Source of the DNA: DASSUW01 sp036520135
GTDB lineage: Bacteria > Actinomycetota > Thermoleophilia > Solirubrobacterales > Solirubrobacteraceae
Length of the DNA stretch: 6,566 nucleotides
Reading direction: 5' to 3'
Assembly (NCBI GenBank): GCA_036520135.1
Contig: DATDKF010000199.1
Coordinates: 1-6,566, forward strand
Shown here: positions 1-4,624 of the stretch, in pieces
Position numbering within the stretch: the stretch's first letter is position 1
Layout of the letters: each line of letters starts with the position of its first letter
Translations under genes and position numbers: made by a program
Notes under the pieces: model-generated
Databases searched by the model: none
Seen by the model: the letters and a program-made list of their open reading frames with translations, nothing else
What the model was told of the DNA's origin: nothing

Positions 1-168
1 GGCGCGCTGCGTCTCGGCGTGGCCCGGTGCCTGAACTCCATCGACGTCGAGTCGAACCGTCCCTCGCTCAAGAAGGCCGGGCTGCTCACGCGTGACGCCC
101 GCGTCATCGAGCGCAAGAAGGCCGGTCTCAAGAAGGCGCGCAAGGCGCCGCAGTTCAGCAAGCGCTGA
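1..168 (+). CDS. rpsI: 30S ribosomal protein S9, C-terminal fragment (copy A, cut by window edge)
   Basis: The frame opening at base 1 encodes the last 55 residues of ribosomal protein S9, a small-subunit protein whose basic C-terminal tail reaches the P-site tRNA. It begins with GALRLGVARCLNSIDVESNR and ends ERKKAGLKKARKAPQFSKR, then TGA; LLTRDAR, RKKAGLKKAR and the terminal QFSKR are family hallmarks. The 5' part lies outside the window. A glmM start follows 19 bp downstream, the usual rpsI-glmM order of Actinomycetota. This copy differs clearly from the complete S9 gene on the opposite strand (KAPQFSKR against KRPQFSKR, SIDVESNRPSLKKAG against EADPNLRSELKRRG), so it is not a simple inverted duplication. 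It resembles Streptomyces- or Micrococcales-type S9 more than the second copy does (recalled, not searched). Confidence 0.93.
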   Translation, partial: GALRLGVARCLNSIDVESNRPSLKKAGLLTRDARVIERKKAGLKKARKAPQFSKR

Positions 169-187
169 TCCGCTAGCGTCAGCCCAC

Positions 188-406
188 ATGGCGCAGCGAC
201 TCTTCGGCACGGACGGGGTCCGGGGCCTGGCGAACGGTCAGCTGACCGCAGAGCTGGCCCTGGACCTCTCCGTCGCTGCCGCACGTGTCCTGGCAGAGTC
301 TGCGGAGTTCGCGGACAGTGCCGATTCTGGGCGACCCCTCGCCGTGGTGGGCCGGGACACGCGCATCTCGGGACAGTTCCTCGAGGCCGCCGTCGTGGCC
401 GACGCC
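188..406 (+). CDS. glmM: Phosphoglucosamine mutase, N-terminal fragment, truncated by the join at ~400-406
   Basis: GlmM converts glucosamine-6-phosphate to glucosamine-1-phosphate in the cytoplasm, feeding UDP-GlcNAc and peptidoglycan synthesis. From the ATG at 188 the protein starts MAQRLFGTDGVRGLANGQL; FGTDGVRG at residues 6-13 is the family signature, and AVVGRDTRISGQFLEAAVVA at 52-71 is the conserved strand-helix of domain 1. Family members usually continue with a Gly-Leu-Ala-like segment leading to the phosphorylated active-site serine near residue 100. Here homology stops after about residue 71. The frame stays open, but beyond that it is merely the antisense of the second rpsI. About 220 of some 660 bp survive up to that serine, so no functional enzyme is encoded. 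There is no convincing Shine-Dalgarno in the 19 bp after rpsI. This piece belongs with copy A of rpsI. Confidence 0.88.
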
Positions 407-422
407 ACTAGTAGTCCCTCCC
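406..422 (-). promoter_or_regulatory. Ribosome-binding site and GTG start of a second, otherwise missing glmM
   Basis: Downstream of the minus-strand rpsI stop there is a strong GGGAGGG (complement of 416-422), 7 nt, then GTG GCG (start codon at 408-406). A GlmM beginning Met-Ala is expected just here after rpsI. The sequence then switches to the other organism's glmM, read in reverse. I therefore read this as the translation start of the copy B glmM, cut after one or two codons. That the codon is glmM's is inferred from position and SD strength only. Confidence 0.5.
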
Positions 423-436
423 GCAGGGAAGAACCA

Positions 437-1243
437 CTAGCGCTTGGAGAACTGAGGCCGCTTGCGGGCCTTCTTGAGACCGGCCTTCTTGCGCTCCTTC
501 ACGCGCGCGTCGCGCGTGAGGAAGCCGCGGCGCTTGAGCTCGGACCGCAGGTTGGGGTCGGCTTCGATCAGGGCGCGGGAGATGCCGTGGCGCAGCGCGC
601 CGGCCTGGGCGGAGACGCCGCCGCCGTGCATCGTGGCCACGACGTCCATGCGCGTGTCGTAGCCGACGGTCTCCAGCGGCTGGCGGATGTTGCGCTGCAG
701 CGTGCTGCGCGGGAAGAACGCCTCGAGCGTGCGGCCGTTGATCTCGTAGGCGCCGGTGCCGGGCTTGAGGATCACGCGAGCGACGGCGGTCTTGCGCTTG
801 CCGGTCGCGGTGTAGCGGGCGCCGGCGGCCAGGTCGATCGCCGCGTCGGCGATCGGCTGCGGCTCGAACTCGTCGGGTTCGACGCCCTCGGCCTCCGTCT
901 CCTCCTCGAAGTCCTCCTCGCTCCAGCGCGACTCGCCGCGGTGGACGTCGTCGCCCTCGCGCACGATGTCGACCTCGAGGTCGGCGCCGGGGATCTCCGG
1001 CCTGACGCGCGGAGTCTCCTCGATCACGTCCTCGAGCTCCTCCTCGGTGAGGACCTCGTCGCCCTCGACGACGACCTCGGTGGCCTCGGCGGCGGGCTCG
1101 GGGGCCTCGACGACGACCTCGGGGGCCTCGGCGGCGGGCTGCTCCTCCGCGGGCGCCTCGGCCTCGGCGGCGGGCTGCTCCTCGGCGGCGGCCTCGAGCT
1201 CCTCCGGCTCGTTGGCCTCGCCCTGCTTCTCGTCCTCGGCCAT
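437..1243 (-). CDS. rpsI: 30S ribosomal protein S9 with a long acidic N-terminal extension (copy B, complete)
   Basis: This is a complete S9 of 268 residues; S9 is usually about 130-170. The conserved fold occupies roughly residues 141-268. It opens GARYTATGKRKTAVARV, carries GGGVSAQAGALRHGISRAL near 207-225, and ends RKKAGLKKARKRPQFSKR, the basic tail that contacts P-site tRNA. Residues 1-140 are an alanine/glutamate/proline-rich, strongly acidic, low-complexity segment with repeated units: AEEQPAAEA at ~20-28 and ~32-40, and EVVVE twice near 42-60. It is probably disordered. The ATG at 1243 is chosen because it overlaps the rplM stop as TGATG, with GGAG 11 nt upstream; the open frame runs further up only as rplM's shadow. 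If a later start were used the extension would shrink, but I see no internal ATG before the core. Translational coupling to rplM is likely. Confidence 0.92.
   Translation of the reverse strand: MAEDEKQGEANEPEELEAAAEEQPAAEAEAPAEEQPAAEAPEVVVEAPEPAAEATEVVVEGDEVLTEEELEDVIEETPRVRPEIPGADLEVDIVREGDDVHRGESRWSEEDFEEETEAEGVEPDEFEPQPIADAAIDLAAGARYTATGKRKTAVARVILKPGTGAYEINGRTLEAFFPRSTLQRNIRQPLETVGYDTRMDVVATMHGGGVSAQAGALRHGISRALIEADPNLRSELKRRGFLTRDARVKERKKAGLKKARKRPQFSKR
1063..1183. repeat. Imperfect direct repeats in the coding region of the S9 acidic extension
   Basis: Bases 1063-1098 and 1105-1140 are 36-bp direct repeats with one mismatch (T at 1081, G at 1123), offset by 42 bp or 14 codons. A second exact pair of 23 bp lies at 1125-1147 and 1161-1183, offset by 36 bp or 12 codons. 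All offsets are multiples of three, so the frame is kept and the protein gains repeated EVVVE and AEEQPAAEA units. This fits length change of the extension by replication slippage. It is also a spot where short-read assembly can miscount units. Confidence 0.85.
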
Positions 1244-1677
1244 CAGGTCTCGATCTCCATCGGTTGCGGCTTCTGCGCCTCGTGCGGGTGCTCGGCGCCC
1301 GCATAGATCTTGAGCTTGGTCAGCTGCTTGCGCGCCAGGCGGTTCTTGGGAAGCATCCCGCGCACGGCGAGGCGGATGACTTCCTCGGGCCGGCGCTCGA
1401 GCATGTCGTTGAGCGTGCGGGTCTTCAGACCGCCCGGATAGCCCGAGTGGCGGTGGTAGAGCTTCTTCGCGCGCTTGTCGCCGGTCACCGTGATCTTCTC
1501 GGCGTTGACGACGACGACGAAGTCGCCCACGTCCACGTGCGGCGTGTACGTCGGCTTGCGCTTCCCGCGCAGCGCATCGGCGATTTGGGTGGCCAGGCGC
1601 CCGAGGGTCTGGCCCTCGGCGTCGACGAGCAGCCAGTTGCGCTCGCGGTCCTGTGGAGTGGCGACGTAGGTCTTCAA
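1243..1677 (-). CDS. rplM: 50S ribosomal protein L13
   Basis: L13 is a large-subunit protein that binds 23S rRNA early in assembly. The product is 144 residues, close to the usual ~142-147. It runs MKTYVATPQDRERNWLLVDA, then TLGRLATQIADALRGK near 28-43 and YTPHVDVGDFVVVVNAEKI near 44-62. VTGDKRAKKLYHRHSGYPGG follows, then RGMLPKNRLARKQLTKLKIYAG in the C-terminal third and a closing EHPHEAQKPQP. The start codon is TTG (1677-1675): no ATG or GTG fits the conserved MKTY start, and no Shine-Dalgarno precedes it. A TATCAT element only 12 nt upstream suggests a very short or leaderless message. The stop overlaps the rpsI start by one base, giving the standard rplM-rpsI operon. Confidence 0.95.
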   Translation of the reverse strand: MKTYVATPQDRERNWLLVDAEGQTLGRLATQIADALRGKRKPTYTPHVDVGDFVVVVNAEKITVTGDKRAKKLYHRHSGYPGGLKTRTLNDMLERRPEEVIRLAVRGMLPKNRLARKQLTKLKIYAGAEHPHEAQKPQPMEIET

Positions 1678-1688
1678 GGCGGCCGAAG

Positions 1689-1694
1689 ATGATA
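1689..1694 (-). promoter_or_regulatory. Candidate -10 element for the rplM-rpsI operon
   Basis: On the minus strand the hexamer is TATCAT, five of six to TATAAT. Transcription would start near 1682, about 5 nt before the TTG of rplM. This would explain the lack of a Shine-Dalgarno. No convincing -35 is seen 16-18 bp upstream, which is common in high-GC Actinomycetota. Inferred from sequence only. Confidence 0.4.
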
Positions 1695-1732
1695 GCCAGG
1701 CGGGTCGGGACGCGCCGTCCGCGGCGCATGCA

Positions 1733-1738
1733 TATACT
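1733..1738 (+). promoter_or_regulatory. Candidate -10 element for the riboswitch-peptidase transcript
   Basis: TATACT is five of six to TATAAT and lies in an otherwise GC-rich region. A start near 1745 would put the first base of riboswitch stem P1 (1757) about 12 nt into the RNA, as expected for a leader riboswitch. No good -35 is visible around 1710-1716. The complementary strand at the same place is also AT-rich, so orientation rests on the downstream riboswitch. Confidence 0.55.
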
Positions 1739-1756
1739 GCCGCGCGTTCACAGATA

Positions 1757-1873
1757 CGGCCGAATCCGCCTCGGACGGGCGGATCGGGGGAACCGTCGTA
1801 TCGGGGCGAATCCAGGCATTGCCGCCTGGTAGCGCATGCCGTGCGCGAGCCCGTCAGCTAACCCCGTAGGCCG
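1757..1873 (+). ncRNA. c-di-AMP riboswitch (ydaO/yuaA family) in the leader of the M23 peptidase gene
   Basis: This 117-nt element matches the ydaO-type c-di-AMP riboswitch. The outer stem P1 pairs CGGCC (1757-1761) with GGCCG (1869-1873). Next come an ATCCGCC/GGCGGAT hairpin (1764-1770 with 1778-1784), the conserved purine-rich GGGGGAACC (1786-1794) and GGGGCGAATCC (1803-1813). A CCAGGC/GCCTGG hairpin (1812-1817 with 1824-1829) and a GCGCA/TGCGC hairpin (1832-1836 with 1842-1846) follow. The 3' hallmark GTCAGCTAACC, then CCGTAGG, spans 1853-1870. The class binds two c-di-AMP molecules and usually lowers expression of wall hydrolases, resuscitation factors or ion transporters. In Actinomycetota it often precedes secreted peptidoglycan hydrolases, exactly the gene found here. 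I see no terminator with a U-run after it. The SD of the peptidase begins 10 nt past P1, so control may act on translation or via Rho; that is inference. Confidence 0.93.
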
Positions 1874-1883
1874 CCGAATGAGC

Positions 1884-1888
1884 AGGAG
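1884..1888 (+). promoter_or_regulatory. Shine-Dalgarno of the M23 peptidase gene, just past the riboswitch
   Basis: AGGAG lies 3 nt before the ATG at 1892, closer than the usual 5-9 nt. It sits 10 nt after the 3' strand of riboswitch stem P1. The nearby ATG at 1878-1880 is in another frame and gives no recognisable protein. The position makes it a plausible target for riboswitch control, but no clear anti-SD pairing was found by eye. Confidence 0.55.
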
Positions 1889-1891
1889 CGC

Positions 1892-3148
1892 ATGGGGCGC
1901 CACTGGGGGCTGGCCGCGACACGTCGCGCGCGCACAACTGCATACGCCGCATGGCTTGCGGCCTTCGCGGCGCTCGTGTTCGCCGCCCCCGCGTCCGCCC
2001 AATCGACCGGCGGCGTCGCGCCCAGCGATCCCCCCGCCCAGCCGCAGCTCTCCAAGCCGCCCCCGGGCGTCGTCGTCCATCCGTCGCCGCAGCTGCGCTC
2101 GTGGACCTGCGTGCGCCGCTGCCAGAACGCGACGACGGGCGCCAGCGGCGCCGTCCTGCGCGTGCGCGGGCGCACGCTCAGCCGCGCCTACGAGGTCGTC
2201 TTCCTCGGCGCGCTCGGCGCCGGGGACGACGTCGCGGCGGCGCCGCTGAAGCGCAAGAAGAAGGTCGTGACCGTGCGCGTGCCGCTCGGCGCCGTGTCCG
2301 GCCCGATCCTCGTGGCTGACCGCGACGGCCTGCAGTCCGACCCGAGCGCGACCGCGCTCATCGTGGCCGCGCCGGCGACGACCAAGCTCGCCGGCGGGCC
2401 GCCGACGATCGAGGTCCAGACCCGCGCGCGGCGCGCGTTCTTCGACGCCGCGCGGCCGGCGACCGTGTCCTACGTCGTCCACGGCGACAGCGCGGCGCGC
2501 GTGCTCGTCGAGCTCGTGCGCGCGGGTGACGGCATCGTCGTCGCCAGCTGGGACCAGCCCGACATCCCGCCCGAGGTCACCCAGACCGTCAGCTGGACCG
2601 GGATGTCCAACGGGAAGCTCCAGCGTGAGGGCGTCTACTCGTTCCGGGTCTCCGCGGTCAGCGCGAGCGGGATGCGGGCGGTCAGCGCCCAGGCCTCGCG
2701 GACGGAGCCCAACCCGGCCGCGTTCCGCTTCCTGCGCAACGAGTTCCCGGTCCGCGGCCCGCATGGCTACGGCGAGTTCGCGGCCCGCTTCGGCGGCGGT
2801 CGCGGCCATCAGGGCCAGGACGTCTTCGCCGCCTGCGGCACGCCGCTGTGGGCGGCGCGCGGCGGCGTCGTCAAGTTCAAGCAGTACCACGCCCGCGCCG
2901 GCAACTACCTGGTGATCGACGGCGAGAAGACGGGCATCGACTACGCCTACATGCACCTGCGCTCCCCCGCGCTCGTGAACGCCGGCGACCGCGTGCGCAC
3001 CGGCCAGCTGATCGGCTACGTCGGCCAGACCGGCGACGCCACGGCGTGCCACCTGCACTTCGAGATGTGGACGGCGCCGGGCTGGTACGACGGCGGCAGC
3101 CCGTTCGATCCGCTGCCGTCGCTGATGACGTGGGACAAGGTGTCGTGA
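1892..3148 (+). CDS. Secreted M23 family metallopeptidase with IPT/TIG-like and FlgD-Ig-like domains
   Basis: The product has 418 residues and is predicted to be exported. An Arg-rich n-region (RRAR, 11-14), a hydrophobic stretch (~18-35) and ASA|Q near 37 form a typical signal peptide; a Pro-rich linker follows (~44-66). Residues ~71-158 look like an IPT/TIG-type beta-sandwich starting TCVRRC (C73, C77). Residues ~172-260 resemble a FlgD-type Ig domain (VELVRAGDGIVVASWD, then REGVYSFRVSAVSASG). Residues ~286-405 are the M23/LytM peptidase. H306 and D310 (GHQGQD) and H389 (HLHF) match the zinc ligands, while H355 (YMHL) and H387 match the catalytic histidines, so the enzyme should be active, probably as an endopeptidase on peptidoglycan cross-links. 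C315 and C386 could form a disulfide. A c-di-AMP riboswitch precedes it, supporting a cell-wall role. Exact substrate unknown; attachment domains otherwise absent. Confidence 0.93.
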   Translation: MGRHWGLAATRRARTTAYAAWLAAFAALVFAAPASAQSTGGVAPSDPPAQPQLSKPPPGVVVHPSPQLRSWTCVRRCQNATTGASGAVLRVRGRTLSRAYEVVFLGALGAGDDVAAAPLKRKKKVVTVRVPLGAVSGPILVADRDGLQSDPSATALIVAAPATTKLAGGPPTIEVQTRARRAFFDAARPATVSYVVHGDSAARVLVELVRAGDGIVVASWDQPDIPPEVTQTVSWTGMSNGKLQREGVYSFRVSAVSASGMRAVSAQASRTEPNPAAFRFLRNEFPVRGPHGYGEFAARFGGGRGHQGQDVFAACGTPLWAARGGVVKFKQYHARAGNYLVIDGEKTGIDYAYMHLRSPALVNAGDRVRTGQLIGYVGQTGDATACHLHFEMWTAPGWYDGGSPFDPLPSLMTWDKVS

Positions 3149-3152
3149 GCCG

Positions 3153-4253
3153 CTAGGCGGCGCGTATCGCGGCGATCACCTCGTCGGCCTGGGCGCGCTC
3201 GAGCACCGGGCTCATCGGGATCGCGAGGTGCGTGCGGGCGGCCTCCTCGGTCCCCGGCAGGTCCGCGCCGGCGCCCCATTCGGCCATCGCCGGCTGGCGA
3301 TGGGCGGGAACGCGGTAGTACGCCTTCTGCCCGATGCCCACCGCGGCCAGCGCCGCGCCGACGGCGTCCGCGCGCTCGTGGCGTATCACGTACAGGTGCC
3401 ACGCCGGATCGGCGCCGTCGACAGGCACCGGCAGCTCTGCCACCTCGCCGAGCCCGCCCTCCTCGTAGTGCCGGCCCGCGGCGCGGCGCCCGTCGGCCCA
3501 GCCGTCCAGATGCGGCAGCTGGACGCGCAGGATCGCCGCCTGCAGCTCGTCGAGCCGCGAGTTGTAGCCGACGAGCTCGAACGTCGTCTTGTCCCGCGAG
3601 CCGTGGAAACGCAGCATGCGGATCTTCTCGTCGAGCTCGCTGTCGTTCGTGGTGATGGCCCCGCCGTCGCCGAAGCAGCCGAGGTTCTTAGAGGGGAAGA
3701 AGGAGAACGTCGCCACCGTGCCGAGCGCCCCGGGGCGGCCCGCGGCCGAGCGCGAGCCGGCCGCCTGCGCGGCGTCCTCGACGACGGGCACGCCGAGCGC
3801 TGCGATCTCGGCGATCGGGGCGACGTTCCCGAACAGGTGCACCGCGATCACGGCCCTGGTGCGCGGCGTCAGCGCCCGCTTGACCGTCTCCGCCGTGACG
3901 CAGAACGTCTCCGGGTCGACGTCGCAGAAGACCGGCCGCGCGCCGGTCGGCGGGATCGCCTCGGCGGAGGCGTAGAACGTGAACGACGGCACGACGACCT
4001 CGTCGCCGGGTCCGACGCCGAGCCCGCGCAGGGCGAGGGTGATCGCATCGGTGCCGTTCGCGACGCCGATCGCGTGGCGGGCGCCCAGGTAGGACGCGAA
4101 CTCGGATTCGAACGCCTCGACCTCCGGGCCGAGGATGTAGTTGGAGCCGTCGAGCACCTTCGCGATGCGAGCGTCGAAGTCGGCGCGGAGCGGCGCGAGC
4201 GGCGCCTTGGTTTCAAAGAGGGGAATAGGCACGAGGCGGGACACGGTAGCCAT
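3153..4253 (-). CDS. DegT/DnrJ/EryC1/StrS family PLP-dependent sugar aminotransferase
   Basis: The product is 366 residues, normal for the family. It transfers an amino group, usually from glutamate, to a keto group on a nucleotide-activated sugar. GVANGTDAITLALRGLGVGP (63-82) holds the cofactor phosphate region, and SFTFYASAEAI (90-100) the next conserved strand and helix. VVEDAAQA (158-165) carries the PLP-contacting D160 and Q163, and FFPSKNLGCFGDGG (185-198) the Schiff-base lysine K189. GYNSRLDELQAAILRVQLPHL (229-249) is another family hallmark. All key residues are present. The ATG at 4253 is used; GTG at codon 8 would give the common short start MPIPLFETK and cannot be excluded, since no well-spaced SD is seen. 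The gene follows a small membrane protein gene by 36 bp. It ends 4 bp from the convergent peptidase stop. Which sugar it aminates cannot be told, since no other sugar-nucleotide genes are here. Confidence 0.92.
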   Translation of the reverse strand: MATVSRLVPIPLFETKAPLAPLRADFDARIAKVLDGSNYILGPEVEAFESEFASYLGARHAIGVANGTDAITLALRGLGVGPGDEVVVPSFTFYASAEAIPPTGARPVFCDVDPETFCVTAETVKRALTPRTRAVIAVHLFGNVAPIAEIAALGVPVVEDAAQAAGSRSAAGRPGALGTVATFSFFPSKNLGCFGDGGAITTNDSELDEKIRMLRFHGSRDKTTFELVGYNSRLDELQAAILRVQLPHLDGWADGRRAAGRHYEEGGLGEVAELPVPVDGADPAWHLYVIRHERADAVGAALAAVGIGQKAYYRVPAHRQPAMAEWGAGADLPGTEEAARTHLAIPMSPVLERAQADEVIAAIRAA

Positions 4254-4289
4254 CGGCCCGCCCGCGCACCCTCCCTGATCGTCCAGCGG

Positions 4290-4472
4290 TCAGCGGCGCT
4301 TCTGGCGCTCGTACTCGCGCAGCGCGAGGAAGCAGACGACGCCGGCCAGGACACCGCCGACGATGCCGGCGGCGACGTGGCCGCTCGCGCTCATCCCGAC
4401 GCCGTAGAGGACCGCGATGAAGGCACCCGCGCCGACCTTGGCGCGGGTGCTGAGCCCGGATCTACCGATCAT
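4290..4472 (-). CDS. Small two-helix membrane protein, unknown function
   Basis: The chosen start gives 60 residues, MIGRSGLSTRAKVGAGAF onward. The ATG at 4472 has GAGG about 9 nt upstream. A longer frame reaches 4523, but its extra 17 residues are Arg/Pro/Thr-rich and look like noncoding sequence. Two hydrophobic stretches, residues ~13-29 and ~33-50, are separated by a Ser/Gly/His turn, and the tail REYERQKRR is strongly basic. By the positive-inside rule, both ends should be cytoplasmic. No domain or catalytic residue is recognised. It runs in the same direction as guaA and the aminotransferase and may be cotranscribed with the latter (36 bp apart). It resembles short hypothetical proteins of high-GC Actinomycetota in general style only. 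Real gene likely, function unknown. Confidence 0.65.
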   Translation of the reverse strand: MIGRSGLSTRAKVGAGAFIAVLYGVGMSASGHVAAGIVGGVLAGVVCFLALREYERQKRR

Positions 4473-4624
4473 CCGTGGATGCCTCGGCGTCGTGGGCCGA
4501 GTCAGAGTCGGTCGGCCGCGCAATCATGTGGTGGGCCACCTGGTTCGCGGCCGATCGGCTCTGGCGAACGGCCACGGCGGCGAGGCGCCGCGGGAATCGG
4601 TGGATCCGGGCTCCGGCCCTTGTC
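4473..4624. other. Intergenic region between guaA and the small membrane protein gene
   Basis: These 152 bp hold no recognisable gene or tRNA. Two short GC-rich hairpins lie near guaA's 3' end: GGGC/GCCC around a 4-nt loop (4608-4619), and GCGGCG/CGCCGC around a 3-nt loop (4577-4591). Neither has a T-run on the minus strand, so they are at best weak terminators of guaA. A promoter for the next two minus-strand genes could lie here, but I found no convincing hexamers. Confidence 0.5.

Noticed and set aside
164..183. GCTGA/TCAGC stem around the palindrome CGCTAGCG after the copy A rpsI stop, as a terminator
   Set aside because: The stem is only 5 bp with a 10-nt loop, has no T-run, and glmM starts just downstream, so termination here is unlikely.
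415..429. TCCCT/AGGGA hairpin after the copy B rpsI stop, as a terminator
   Set aside because: Five base pairs with no U-run; the same bases are better explained as the SD of the following glmM.
405..440. Direct repeat CCACTAG at 405-411 and 434-440 as a target-site duplication or att site
   Set aside because: Seven bases, no mobile element between or beside them, and one copy includes the presumed glmM start and the other the rpsI stop; likely chance.
407..1306. In-frame continuation of the + strand glmM reading frame to 1306
   Set aside because: After ~residue 71 it has no GlmM similarity and is the exact antisense of the minus-strand rpsI, which is unmistakable; long open shadows are expected at this GC content.
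4462..4527. 21-codon frame on the minus strand (MIARPTDSDSAHDAEASTDDR) with AGGTGG upstream, as a leader peptide
   Set aside because: It has a plausible SD but overlaps the start of the small membrane protein and shows no attenuator structure or codon run; not enough to call.
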